Source: Actinernus sp. WN-2022 (lineage: Eukaryota > Cnidaria > Anthozoa > Actiniaria > Actinernidae). From it: a stretch of DNA of 64,000 nucleotides. Under the pieces are notes generated by a model, which was not told the origin of the DNA, did no database searches, and was given only the letters and a program-made list of their open reading frames with translations. Where the stretch lies: NCBI GenBank assembly GCA_030867875.1, contig JAOWCC010000916.1:1062001-1126000 (forward strand), written 5' to 3'. This document shows, piece by piece, positions 1 through 11,800 of the stretch; the stretch's first letter is position 1; every line of letters begins with the position of its first letter. A program made the position numbers and the translations under genes.

Positions 1-404
1 TAGATTTGCTAATTTCCCGATATAAATTCCCGTGTTCGTCGCTTTACGGACAATGAACCGATTTTGTGTGCGATTTTCATCGGAAAGAAACCGGCCGCAA
101 AACATCTGAAAGGGAAACAGAACCAAATCTCCCACGGGGCAATGCCATAGTGTTAATAAGTTTCGAGAAGTCTTATCAAGTTTTCTCACATGCAGCATCT
201 CTCCTCTTTCATTTTCCTTCATTACTGCAAAGATATGAATTGAAAAATGCACCAGTTGTAAAAAATCAAAGGCATACAAATATTGCCACAAATCCCGGAT
301 GCTTTGGTAAATAATCAATATGGTTGATGTTAACGCTAAGCCAAAGAAAGCCAATAAAATGTTCAATTGAAAACAATCTAGCAAATTTGGTATTTACATT
401 GATC

Positions 405-414
405 AAGGGAAATC
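405..414. repeat. 10-bp indel block (L form), representative copy (unit 1)
   Basis: The block AAGGGAAATC is present in L monomers and missing in S monomers. It is bordered by a 3-bp direct repeat ATC (402-404 and 412-414), so the S form is explained by slippage or microhomology deletion. Confidence 0.85.
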
Positions 415-456
415 TTGTAGGATGTAGCTGTGTACATCTGATTACAAGTGGTGAAA

Positions 457-487
457 GTGACGTAACGCGCGCGGTTATTGACGTCAC
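457..487. promoter_or_regulatory. CRE dyad, representative copy (unit 1)
   Basis: Arms GTGACGT (457-463) and ACGTCAC (481-487) are exact inverted complements. Between them lies a CpG core (AACGCGCGCGGTT). The right arm contains TGACGTCA (479-486), the full palindromic CREB/ATF consensus; the left arm gives TGACGTAA, a CRE/ATF-type variant. The element recurs about once per monomer through the array. In unit 25 the left arm is mutated (TGACATAA). In units 15, 29, 33, 39, 48, 55, 57 and 58 the core reads GCGCGCGTTT instead of GCGCGCGGTT. Binding is inferred from the motif alone. Confidence 0.6.
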
Positions 488-864
488 AATAGAGTTTGGC
501 TGGTTGCAAGTTTTGCCGTAAAAACTCGCGTTGACAAAGCGCTCGGAGCATTCTGTACACGTCTGCCTCTTATGCTTCACTATCTAAAACGCATGGACAA
601 GGATGCCTGTGCGTACTAGGAGAGCCAGCAGAATTTGGGAACGCTTAGTTCAACTATTCTCTTGTTCATTTGGATTTGATTCATGGCTCGACCGCCGAAA
701 GTCGCTGTTGTATTGCAGATGAATAAGTAAGGTGAGAACTTTGTTGTAATCACATGAAGATTTTCTGGCTCAATCATACTATAATTAAAGCGGGATTTGC
801 GATTGAGTAACGAATATCATAGTGCCTGTTTGCGACAGTTTATGGTAATCTATCTATACACTGT

Positions 865-874
865 AAACCGGTTT
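865..874. promoter_or_regulatory. AAACCGGTTT palindrome, representative copy (unit 1)
   Basis: Perfect 10-bp palindrome whose AACCGGTT core equals the consensus of Grainyhead-family factors. It is kept in most monomers, as AAACCGGTTT or AAAACCGGTTT. It is lost in units 15, 29 and 39 (CCGGGTTTT) and in 55 and 57 (CCGGCTTTT). A regulatory role is unproven. Confidence 0.4.
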
Positions 875-1071
875 TTGCCGTAAGTGATGGTATGTTCAAC
901 GCGGAAAATTTAATTATCTTCTAGTTAATCTGCAATACTGTAGATTCTACTACACTTTAATTCCCTCTTCTTGTTTCTCTGTTGCTTATATTTATTTGAT
1001 ATAGATGTTGATATTTGCTCTTAGCTTGAACGGACAACAGAGTCATTGCACCGGCGATGGAATATCCATTG

Positions 1072-1461
1072 TCATCTTAGATTTGCTAATTTCCAGACAT
1101 AAATTCCCGTGTTCGTCGCTTTACGGACAATGAACCGATTTTGTTTGCGATTTTCATCGGAAAGAGACCGGCCGCAAAATATCTGAATGGGAAACAGAAC
1201 CAAATCTCTGACCTGGCAATGCCATAGTTTTAATAAGTTTCGAGAAGTCTTATGAAGTTTTCTCACATGCAGCATCTCTCCTTTTTCATTTCCCTTCATT
1301 ACTGCAAATATATGAATTGAAAAATGCACCAGTTGTAAAAAACCAAAGGCATACAAATATTGCCACAAATCCCGGATGCTTTGGTAAATAATCAATATGG
1401 TTGATGTTAACGCTAAGCCAAAGAAAGCCAATAAAATGTTCAATTGAAAACAATCTAGCAA
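1072..1461 (-). other. Representative recurring 129-codon frame (probably non-coding)
   Basis: The longest recurring frame of the monomer. It begins MLDCFQ and has a hydrophobic first half (about residues 8-52) that could be read as two membrane-spanning stretches, then a basic tail. It is complete in 48 of the 57 copies visible end to end. The other nine carry stops or +1 frameshifts (units 31, 32, 35, 42, 45, 46, 50, 55, 57). Both length-changing indels of the monomer lie outside it. Comparing units 4 and 30 by eye gives 17 base differences, 13 replacing an amino acid and 4 silent, which is about what neutral drift predicts. No known domain is recognised. I treat it as a chance frame kept open by array homogenisation. 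Confidence 0.35.
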
Positions 1462-1706
1462 ATTTGGTATTCACATTGATCTTGTAGGACGTAGCTGTGT
1501 ACATCTGATTACAAGTCGTGAAAGTGACGTAACGCGCGCGGTTATTGACGTCACAATAGAGTTTGGCGGGTTGCAAGTTTTGCCGAAAAAACTCGCGTTC
1601 ATAATGCTCTCGCAGCATTCTGTACACGTTTGCCTCTTATACTTCACTATCTAAAACGCATGGACAAGGATGCCTGTGCGTACTAGGAGAGCCAGCAGAA
1701 TTTGGG

Positions 1707-1738
1707 AACTATTCTCTTGTTCAACTATTCTCTTGTTC
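1707..1738. repeat. Perfect 16-bp tandem duplication (dup form), representative copy (unit 2)
   Basis: AACTATTCTCTTGTTC occurs twice in a row. G-form monomers have one copy preceded by a GCTTAG-containing spacer, making them 4 bp shorter here. This is the second indel that defines the four monomer classes. Confidence 0.9.
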
Positions 1739-2142
1739 ATTTGGTTTTGATTCATGTCTCGACCGCCGAAAGTCGCTGTTGTATTGCAGATGAATAAGTA
1801 AAGTGAGAACTTTGTTGTAATCACATGAAGATTTTCTGGCTCAATTATACTATAATTAAAGCGGGATTTGCGATTGAGTAACGAATATCATAGTGCCTGT
1901 TTGCGACATTTTATGGTAATCTATCTATACACTCTAAACCGGTTTTTGCCGTAAGTGATGGTATGTTCAACGCGGCAAATTTAATTATCTTCTAGTTAAT
2001 CTGCAATACTGTAGATTCTACTACACTTTAATTCCCTCTACTTGTTTCTCTGTTGCTTATATTTATTTCATATAGATGTTGATATTTGCTCTTAGCTTGA
2101 ACGGCGAACAGAGTCATTGCACCTGCGATGGAATATCCATTG

Positions 2143-3210
2143 TCATCTTAGATTTGCTAATTTCCCGACATAAATTCCCGTGTTCGTCGCTTTACGGACA
2201 ATGAACCGATTTTGTTTGCGATTTTCATCGGAAAGAAACCGGCCGCAAAATATCTGAATGGGAAACAGAACCAAATCTCTGACCTGGCAATGCCATAGTT
2301 TTAATAAGTTTCGAGAAGTCTTATGAAGTTTTCTCACATGCAGCATCTCTCCTTTTTCATTTCCCTTCATTACTGCAAATATATGAATTGAAAAATGCAC
2401 CAGTTGTAAAAAACCAAAGGCATACAAATATTGCCACAAATCCCGGATGCTTTGGTAAATAATCAATATGGTTGATGTTAACGCTAAGCCAAAGAAAGCC
2501 AATAAAATGTTCAATTGAAAACAATCTAGCAAATTTGGTATTCACATTGATCTTGTAGGACGTAGCTGTGTACATCTGATTACAAGTGGTGAAAGTGACG
2601 TAACGCGCGCGGTTATTGACGTCACAATAGAGTTTGGCTGGTTGCAAGTTTTGCCGTAAAAACTCGCGTTGACAAAGCGCTCGGAGCATTCTGTACACGT
2701 CTGCCTCTTATGCTTCACTATCTAAAACGCATGGACAAGGATGCCTGTGCGTACTAGGAGAGCCAGCAGAATTTGGGAACGCTTAGTTCAACTATTCTCT
2801 TGTTCATTTGGATTTGATTCATGGCTCGACCGCCGAAAGTCGCTGTTGTATTGCAGATGAATAAGTAAGGTGAGAACTTTGTTGTAATCACATGAAGATT
2901 TTCTGGCTCAATCATACTATAATTAAAGCGGGATTTGCGATTGAGTAACGAATATCATAGTGCCTGTTTGCGACAGTTTATGGTAATCTATCTATACACT
3001 CTAAAACCGGTTTTTGCCGTTAGTGATGGTATGTTCAACGCGGCAAATTTAATTATCTTCTAGTTAATCTGCAATTCTGTAGATTTTACTACACTTTAAT
3101 TCCCTCTTCTTGTTTCTCTGTTGCTTATATTTATTTCATATAGATGTTGATATTTGCTCTTAGCTTGAACGGCGAACAGAGTCATTGCACTGGCGATGGA
3201 ATATCCATTG
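2143..3210. repeat. Monomer 3, class D without the GCCAATATGG marker (1068 bp)
   Basis: Front half is like unit 2 (S). After the dyad it switches to the class A back half (GGCTGGTTGC, GACAAAGCGC). A simple two-part mosaic. Confidence 0.95.
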
Positions 3211-4288
3211 TCATGTTAGATTTGCTAATTTCCCGATATAAATTCCCGTGTTCGTCGCTTTACGGACAATGAACCGATTTTGTGTGCGATTTTCATCGGA
3301 AAGAAACCGGCCGCAAAACATCTGAAAGGGAAACAGAACCAAATCTCCCACGGGGCAATGCCATAGTGTTAATAAGTTTCGAGAAGTCTTATCAAGTTTT
3401 CTCACATGCAGCATCTCTCCTCTTTCATTTTCCTTCATTACTGCAAAGATATGAATTGAAAAATGCACCAGTTGTAAAAAATCAAAGGCATACAAATATT
3501 GCCACAAATCCCGGATGCTTTGGTAAATAATCAATATGGTTGATGTTAACGCTAAGCCAAAGAAAGCCAATAAAATGTTCAATTGAAAACAATCTAGCAA
3601 ATTTGGTATTCACATTGATCAAGGGAAATCTTGTAGGACGTAGCTGTGTACATCTGATTACAAGTGGTGAAAGTGACGTAACGCGCGCGGTTATTGACGT
3701 CACAATAGAGTTTGGCTGGTTGCAAGTTTTGCCGTAAAAACTCGCGTTGACAAAGCGCTCGGAGCATTCTGTACACTACTGCCTCTTCTACTTCACTCTC
3801 TAAAACGCATGGACAAGGATTCCTGTGCGTACTAGGAGAGCCAGCAGAATTTGGGAACGCTTAGTTCAACTATTCTCTTGTTCATTTGGATTTGATTCAT
3901 GGCTCGACCGCCGAAAGTCGCTGTTGTATTGCAGATGAATAAGTAAGGTGAGAACTTTGTTGTAATCACATGAAGATTTTCTGGCTCAATCATACTACAA
4001 TTAAAGCGGGATTTGCGATTGAATAACGAATATCATAGTGCCTGTTTGCGACAGTTTATGGTAATCTATCTATTCACTCTAAAACCGGTTTTTGCCGTAA
4101 GTGATGGTATGTTCAACGCGGCAAATTTAATTATCTTCTAGTTAATCTGCAATACTGTAGATTCTACTACACTTTAATTCCCTCTTCTTGTTTCTCTGTT
4201 GCTTATATTTATTTCATATAGATGTTGATATTTGCTCTTAGCTTGAACGGCGAACAGAGTCATTGCACCGACGATGGAATATCCATTG
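3211..4288. repeat. Monomer 4, class A (1078 bp)
   Basis: Back half carries the rare CTTCTACTTCACTCTC, GGATTCCTGTG and CATACTACAATT variants, shared with units 50 and 52; unit 52 matches it over its whole length. Confidence 0.95.
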
Positions 4289-5360
4289 TCATCTTAGATT
4301 TGCTAATTTCCCGACATAAATTCCCGTGTTCGTCGCTTTACGGACAATGAACCGATTTTGTTTGCGATTTTCATCGGAAAGAAACCGGCCGCAAAATATC
4401 TGAATGGGAAACAGAACCAAATCTCTGACCTGGCAATGCCATAGTTTTAATAAGTTTCGAGAAGTCTTATGAAGTTTTCTCACATGCAGCATCTCTCCTT
4501 TTTCATTTCCCTTCATTACTGCAAATATATGAATTGAAAAATGCACCAGTTGTAAAAAACCAAAGGCATACAAATATTGCAACAAATCCCGGATGCTTTG
4601 GTAAATAATCAATATGGTTGATGTTAACGCTAAGCCAAAGAAAGCCAATAAAATGTTCAATTGAAAACAATCTAGCAAATTTGGTATTCACATTGATCTT
4701 GTAGGACGTAGCTGTGTACATCTGATTACAAGTGGTGAAAGTGACGTAACGCGCGCGGTTATTGACGTCACAATAGAGTTTGGCGGGTTGCAAGTTTTGC
4801 CGAAAAAACTCGCGTTCATAATGCTCTCGCAGCATTCTGTACACGTTTGCCTCTTATACTTCACTATCTAAAACGCATGGACAAGGATGCCTGTGCGTAC
4901 TAGGAGAGCCAGCAGAATTTGGGAACTATTCTCTTGTTCAACTATTCTCTTGTTCATTTGGTTTTGATTCATGTCTCGACCGCCGAAAGTCGCTGTTGTA
5001 TTGCAGATGAATAAGTAAAGTGAGAACTTTGTTGTAATCACATGAAGATTTTCTGGCTCAATTATACTATAATTAAAGCGGGATTTGCGATTGAGTAACG
5101 AATATCATAGTGCCTGTTTGCGACAGTTTATGGTAATCTATCTATACACTCTAAAACCGGTTTTTGCCGTTAGTGATGGTATGTTCAACGCGGCAAATTT
5201 AATTATCTTCTAGTTAATCTGCAATTCTGTAGATTTTACTACACTTTAATTCCCTCTTCTTGTTTCTCTGTTGCTTATATTTATTTCATATAGATGTTGA
5301 TATTTGCTCTTAGCTTGAACGGCGAACAGAGTCATTGCACTGGCGATGGAATATCCATTG
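4289..5360. repeat. Monomer 5, class B (1072 bp)
   Basis: S + dup. A private change near 4580 (ATTGCAACAAAT) turns Trp into Leu in the recurring frame. Closest to unit 51. Confidence 0.95.
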
Positions 5361-6437
5361 TCATGTTAGATTTGCTAATTTCCCGATATAAATTCCCGTG
5401 TTCGTCGCTTTACGGACAATGAACCGATTTTGTGTGCGATTTTCATCGGAAAGAAACCGGCCGCAAAACATCTGAAAGGGAAACAGAACCAAATCTCCCA
5501 CGGGGCAATGCCATAGTGTTAATAAGTTTCGAGAAGTCTTATCAAGTTTTCTCACATGCAGCATCTCTCCTCTTTCATTTTCCTTCATTACTGCAAAGAT
5601 ATGAATTGAAAAATGCACCAGTTGTAAAAAATCAAAGGCATACAAATATTGCCACAAATCCCGGATGCTTTGGTAAATAATCAATATGGTTGATGTTAAC
5701 GCTAAGCCAAAGAAAGCCAATAAAATGTTCAATTGAAAACAATCTAGCAAATTTGGTATTTACATTGATCAAGGGAAATCTTGTAGGATGTAGCTGTGTA
5801 CATCTGATTACAAGTGGTGAAAGTGACGTAACGCGCGCGGTTATTGACGTCACAATAGAGTTTGGCTGGTTGCAAGTTTTGCCGTAAAAACTCGCGTTGA
5901 CAAAGCGCTCGGAGCATTCTGTACACGTCTGCCTCTTATGCTTCACTATCTAAAACGCATGGACAAGGATGCCTGTGCGTACTAGGAGAGCCAGCAGAAT
6001 TTGGGAACGCTTAGTTCGACTATTCTCTTGTTCATTTGGATTTGATTCATGGCTCGACCGCCGAAAGTCGCTGTTGTATTGCAGATGAATAAGTAAGGTG
6101 AGAACTTTGTTGTAATCACATGAAGATTTTCTGGCTCAATCATACTATAATTAAAGCGGGATTTGCGATTGAGTAACGAATATCATAGTGCCTGTTTGCG
6201 ACAGTTTATGGTAATCTATCTATACACTGTAAACCGGTTTTTGCCGTAAGTGATGGTATGTTCAACGCGGAAAATTTAATTATCTTCTAGTTAATCTGCA
6301 ATACTGTAGATTCTACTACACTTTAATTCCCTCTTCTTGTTTCTCTGTTGCTTATATTTATTTGATATAGATGTTGATATTTGCTCTTAGCTTGAACGGA
6401 CAACAGAGTCATTGCACCGGCGATGGAATATCCATTG
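5361..6437. repeat. Monomer 6, class A (1077 bp)
   Basis: Near-identical to unit 1; the visible difference is GTTCGACTATT near 6018, where unit 1 has GTTCAACTATT. Confidence 0.95.
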
Positions 6438-7508
6438 TCATCTTAGATTTGCTAATTTCCAGACATAAATTCCCGTGTTCGTCGCTTTACGGACAATGAA
6501 CCGATTTTGTTTGCGATTTTCATCGGAAAGAGACCGGCCGCAAAATATCTGAATGGGAAACAGAACCAAATCTCTGACCTGGCAATGCCATAGTTTTAAT
6601 AAGTTTCGAGAAGTCTTATGAAGTTTTCTCACATGCAGCATCTCTCCTTTTTCATTTCCCTTCATTACTGCAAATATATGAATTGAAAAATGCACCAGTT
6701 GTAAAAAACCAAAGGCATACAAATATTGCCACAAATCCCGGATGCTTTGGTAAATAATCAATATGGTTGATGTTAACGCTAAGCCAAAGAAAGCCAATAA
6801 AATGTTCAATTGAAAACAATCTAGCAAATTTGGTATTCACATTGATCTTGTAGGACGTAGCTGTGTACATCTGATTACAAGTCGTGAAAGTGACGTAACG
6901 CGCGCGGTTATTGACGTCACAATAGAGTTTGGCGGGTTGCAAGTTTTGCCGAAAAAACTCGCGTTCATAATGCTCTCGCAGCATTCTGTACACGTTTGCC
7001 TCTTATACTTCACTATCTAAAACGCATGGACAAGGATGCCTGTGCGTACTAGGAGAGCCAGCAGAATTTGGGAACTATTCTCTTGTTCAACTATTCTCTT
7101 GTTCATTTGGTTTTGATTCATGTCTCGACCGCCGAAAGTCGCTGTTGTATTGCAGATGAATAAGTAAAGTGAGAACTTTGTTGTAATCACATGAAGATTT
7201 TCTGGCTCAATTATACTATAATTAAAGCGGGATTTGCGATTGAGTAACGAATATCATAGTGCCTGTTTGCGACATTTTATGGTAATCTATCAATACACTC
7301 TAAACCGGTTTTTGCCGTAAGTGATGGTATGTTCAACGCGGCAAATTTAATTATCTTCTAGTTAATCTGCAATACTGTAGATTCTACTACACTTTAATTC
7401 CCTCTACTTGTTTCTCTGTTGCTTATATTTATTTCATATAGATGTTGATATTTGCTCTTAGCTTGAACGGCGAACAGAGTCATTGCACCTGCGATGGAAT
7501 ATCCATTG
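6438..7508. repeat. Monomer 7, class B (1071 bp)
   Basis: Near-identical to unit 2, with a private CTATCAATACAC near 7288. Confidence 0.95.
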
Positions 7509-8579
7509 TCATCTTAGATTTGCTAATTTCCCGACATAAATTCCCGTGTTCGTCGCTTTACGGACAATGAACCGATTTTGTTTGCGATTTTCATCGGAAA
7601 GAGACCGGCCGCAAAATATCTGAATGGGAAACAGAACCAAATCTCTGACCTGGCAATGCCATAGTTTTAATAAGTTTCGAGAAGTCTTATGAAGTTTTCT
7701 CACATGCAGCATCTCTCCTTTTTCATTTCCCTTCATTACTGCAAATATATGAATTGAAAAATGCACCAGTTGTAAAAAACCAAAGGCATACAAATATTGC
7801 CACAAATCCCGGATGCTTTGGTAAATAATCAATATGGTTGATGTTAACGCTAAGCCAAAGAAAGCCAATAAAATGTTCAATTGAAAACAATCTAGCAAAT
7901 TTGGTATTCACATTGATCTTGTAGGACGTAGCTGTGTACATCTGATTACAAGTGGTGAAAGTGACGTAACGCGCGCGGTTATTGACGTCACAATAGAGTT
8001 TGGCGGGTTGCAAGTTTTGCCGAAAAAACTCGCGTTCATAATGCTCTCGCAGCATTCTGTACACGTTTGCCTCTTATACTTCACTATCTAAAACGCATGG
8101 ACAAGGATGCCTGTGCGTACTAGGAGAGCCAGCAGAATTTGGGAACTATTCTCTTGTTCAACTATTCTCTTGTTCATTTGGTTTTGATTCATGTCTCGAC
8201 CGCCGAAAGTCGCTGTTGTATTGCAGATGAATAAGTAAGGTGAGAACTTTGTTGTAATCACATGAAGATTTTCTGGCTCAATCATACTATAATTAAAGCG
8301 GGATTTGCGATTGAGTAACGAATATCATAGTGCCTGTTTGCGACAGTTTATGGTAATCTATCTATACACTGTAAACCGGTTTTTGCCGTAAGTGATGGTA
8401 TGTTCAACGCGGAAAATTTAATTATCTTCTAGTTAATCTGCAATACTGTAGATTCTACTACACTTTAATTCCCTCTTCTTGTTTCTCTGTTGCTTATATT
8501 TATTTGATATAGATGTTGATATTTGCTCTTAGCTTGAACGGACAACAGAGTCATTGCACCGGCGATGGAATATCCATTG
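7509..8579. repeat. Monomer 8, class B with a class A-like tail (1071 bp)
   Basis: B front half and duplication. From about 8238 (GTAAGGTGAG, CTGTAAACCGG, TTTGATATAG) it matches the tails of units 1 and 6, so it is a mosaic. Confidence 0.95.
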
Positions 8580-9651
8580 TCATCTTAGATTTGCTAATTT
8601 CCAGACATAAATTCCCGTGTTCGTCGCTTTACGGACAATGAACCGATTTTGTTTGCGATTTTCATCGGAAAGAGACCGGCCGCAAAATATCTGAATGGGA
8701 AACAGAACCAAATCTCTGACCTGGCAATGCCATAGTTTTAATAAGTTTCGAGAAGTCTTATGAAGTTTTCTCACATGCAGCATCTCTCCTTTTTCATTTC
8801 CCTTCATTACTGCAAATATATGAATTGAAAAATGCACCAGTTGTAAAAAACCAAAGGCATACAAATATTGCCACAAATCCCGGATGCTTTGGTAAATAAT
8901 CAATATGGTTGATGTTAACGCTAAGCCAAAGAAAGCCAATAAAATGTTCAATTGAAAACAATCTAGCAAATTTGGTATTCACATTGATCTTGTAGGACGT
9001 AGCTGTGTACATCTGATTACAAGTCGTGAAAGTGACGTAACGCGCGCGGTTATTGACGTCACAATAGAGTTTGGCGGGTTGCAAGTTTTGCCGAAAAAAC
9101 TCGCGTTCATAATGCTCTCGCAGCATTCTGTACACGTTTGCCTCTTATACTTCACTATCTAAAACGCATGGACAAGGATGCCTGTGCGTACTAGGAGAGC
9201 CAGCAGAATTTGGGAACTATTCTCTTGTTCAACTATTCTCTTGTTCATTTGGTTTTGATTCATGTCTCGACCGCCGAAAGTCGCTGTTGTATTGCAGATG
9301 AATAAGTAAAGTGAGAACTTTGTTGTAATCACATGAAGATTTTCTGGCTCAATTATACTATAATTAAAGCGGGATTTGCGATTGAGTAACGAATATCATA
9401 GTGCCTGTTTGCGACAGTTTATGGTAATCTATCTATACACTCTAAAACCGGTTTTTGCCGTTAGTGATGGTATGTTCAACGCGGCAAATTTAATTATCTT
9501 CTAGTTAATCTGCAATTCTGTAGATTTTACTACACTTTAATTCCCTCTTCTTGTTTCTCTGTTGCTTATATTTATTTCATATAGATGTTGATATTTGCTC
9601 TTAGCTTGAACGGCGAACAGAGTCATTGCACTGGCGATGGAATATCCATTG
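8580..9651. repeat. Monomer 9, class B (1072 bp)
   Basis: Front like units 2 and 7. The tail has TCTAAAACCGG and GCCGTTAG as in unit 5. Begins the A-B alternation of units 9-14. Confidence 0.95.
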
Positions 9652-10728
9652 TCATGTTAGATTTGCTAATTTCCCGATATAAATTCCCGTGTTCGTCGCT
9701 TTACGGACAATGAACCGATTTTGTGTGCGATTTTCATCGGAAAGAAACCGGCCGCAAAACATCTGAAAGGGAAACAGAACCAAATCTCCCACGGGGCAAT
9801 GCCATAGTGTTAATAAGTTTCGAGAAGTCTTATCAAGTTTTCTCACATGCAGCATCTCTCCTCTTTCATTTTCCTTCATTACTGCAAAGATATGAATTGA
9901 AAAATGCACCAGTTGTAAAAAATCAAAGGCATACAAATATTGCCACAAATCCCGGATGCTTTGGTAAATAATCAATATGGTTGATGTTAACGCTAAGCCA
10001 AAGAAAGCCAATAAAATGTTCAATTGAAAACAATCTAGCAAATTTGGTATTTACATTGATCAAGGGAAATCTTGTAGGATGTAGCTGTGTACATCTGATT
10101 ACAAGTGGTGAAAGTGACGTAACGCGCGCGGTTATTGACGTCACAATAGAGTTTGGCTGGTTGCAAGTTTTGCCGTAAAAACTCGCGTTGACAAAGCGCT
10201 CGGAGCATTCTGTACACGTCTGCCTCTTATGCTTCACTATCTAAAACGCATGGACAAGGATGCCTGTGCGTACTAGGAGAGCCAGCAGAATTTGGGAACG
10301 CTTAGTTCAACTATTCTCTTGTTCATTTGGATTTGATTCATGGCTCGACCGCCGAAAGTCGCTGTTGTATTGCAGATGAATAAGTAAGGTGAGAACTTTG
10401 TTGTAATCACATGAAGATTTTCTGGCTCAATCATACTATAATTAAAGCGGGATTTGCGATTGAGTAACGAATATCATAGTGCCTGTTTGCGACAGTTTAT
10501 GGTAATCTATCTATACACTCTAAACCGGTTTTTGCCGTAAGTGATGGTATGTTCAACGCGGAAAATTTAATTATCTTCTAGTTAATCTGCAATACTGTAG
10601 ATTCTACTACACTTTAATTCCCTCTTCTTGTTTCTCTGTTGCTTATATTTATTTGATATAGATGTTGATATTTGCTCTTAGCTTGAACGGACAACAGAGT
10701 CATTGCACCGGCGATGGAATATCCATTG
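9652..10728. repeat. Monomer 10, class A (1077 bp)
   Basis: Nearly the same as units 1 and 6, with CTCTAAACCGG in place of CTGTAAACCGG in the tail. Confidence 0.95.
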
Positions 10729-11800
10729 TCATCTTAGATTTGCTAATTTCCAGACATAAATTCCCGTGTTCGTCGCTTTACGGACAATGAACCGATTTTG
10801 TTTGCGATTTTCATCGGAAAGAGACCGGCCGCAAAATATCTGAATGGGAAACAGAACCAAATCTCTGACCTGGCAATGCCATAGTTTTAATAAGTTTCGA
10901 GAAGTCTTATCAAGTTTTCTCACATGCAGCATCTCTCCTTTTTCATTTCCCTTCATTACTGCAAATATATGAATTGAAAAATGAACCAGTTGTAAAAAAT
11001 CAAAGGCATACAAATATTGCCACAAATCCCGGATGCTTTGGTAAATAATCAATATGGTTGATGTTAACGCTAAGCCAAAGAAAGCCAATAAAATGTTCAA
11101 TTGAAAACAATCTAGCAAATTTGGTATTCACATTGATCTTGTAGAACGTAGCTGTGTACATCTGATTACAAGTCGTGAAAGTGACGTAACGCGCGCGGTT
11201 ATTGACGTCACAATAGAGTTTGGCGGGTTGCAAGTTTTGCCGAAAAAACTCGCGTTCATAATGCTCTCGCAGCATTCTGTACACGTTTGCCTCTTATAGT
11301 TCACTATCTAAAACGCATGGACAAGGATGCCTGTGCGTACTAGGAGAGCCAGCAGAATTTGGGAACTATTCTCTTGTTCAACTATTCTCTTGTTCATTTG
11401 GTTTTGATTCATGTCTCGACCGCCGAAAGTCGCTGTTGTATTGCAGATGAATAAGTAAAGTGAGAACTTTGTTGTAATCACATGAAGATTTTCTGGCTCA
11501 ATTATACTATAATTAAAGCGGGATTTGCGATTGAGTAACGAATATCATAGTGCCTGTTTGCGACAGTTTATGGTAATCTATCTATACACTCTAAAACCGG
11601 TTTTTGCCGTTAGTGATGGTATGTTCAACGCGGCAAATTTAATTATCTTCTAGTTAATCTGCAATTCTGTAGATTTTACTACACTTTAATTCCCTCTTCT
11701 TGTTTCTCTGTTGCTTATATTTATTTCATATAGATGTTGATATTTGCTCTTAGCTAGAACGGCGAACAGAGTCATTGCACTGGCGATGGAATATCCATTG
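10729..11800. repeat. Monomer 11, class B (1072 bp)
   Basis: Marked by TGTAGAACGTAG before the dyad and CTTATAGTTCAC after it. Nearest copy is unit 13, one dimer (2149 bp) away. Confidence 0.95.

Larger units (their letters stand above)
1..1071. repeat. Monomer 1, class A (five bases clipped at the window edge)
   Basis: L + G form. Nearest copy is unit 6 at +5366 bp, with the same CTGTAAACCGG and GCGGAAAATTT tail variants. Confidence 0.95.
1072..2142. repeat. Monomer 2, class B (1071 bp)
   Basis: S + dup form with the TTCCAGACAT front variant and GTCGTGAAAG before the dyad. Nearest copies are units 7 and 9. Confidence 0.95.

Noticed and set aside
66..314. Recurring small frames of 60-113 codons on both strands in each monomer (for example MCDFHRK..., MMLTLSQ..., MYRMLRE...)
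   Set aside because: They overlap one another and the 129-codon frame on opposite strands, recur only because the DNA recurs, change freely at replacement sites, and match no family I know.
430..470. Hammerhead ribozyme, as in several invertebrate satellites
   Set aside because: No CUGANGA core paired with a GAAA core and closing stems was found on either strand; CTGATTA and CCGATGA are near misses only.
400..560. 5S rRNA, tRNA, U1/U2/U6 or spliced-leader gene hidden in the monomer
   Set aside because: I looked for 5S internal control sequence, tRNA A/B boxes with a cloverleaf, and conserved snRNA cores, and found none. A covariance-model search would be decisive.
715..735. Splice-site-like motifs (TTGCAG then AAGGTGAG) suggesting an exon
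   Set aside because: The putative exon would be tiny, has no conserved frame, and the donor changes to AAAGTGAG in many monomers.
1..1071. CRISPR array or bacterial repeat
   Set aside because: The repeat unit is over 1 kb, the repeats are contiguous with no unique spacers, and the only insert is a eukaryotic LINE.
1105..1121. CENP-B box-like sequence (TCCCGTGTTCGTCGCTT, read on the minus strand)
   Set aside because: Seven of nine essential positions match, but two of the TTCG bases are wrong, and class C copies lose another position (TCTCGTG). Not enough to call a centromeric box.
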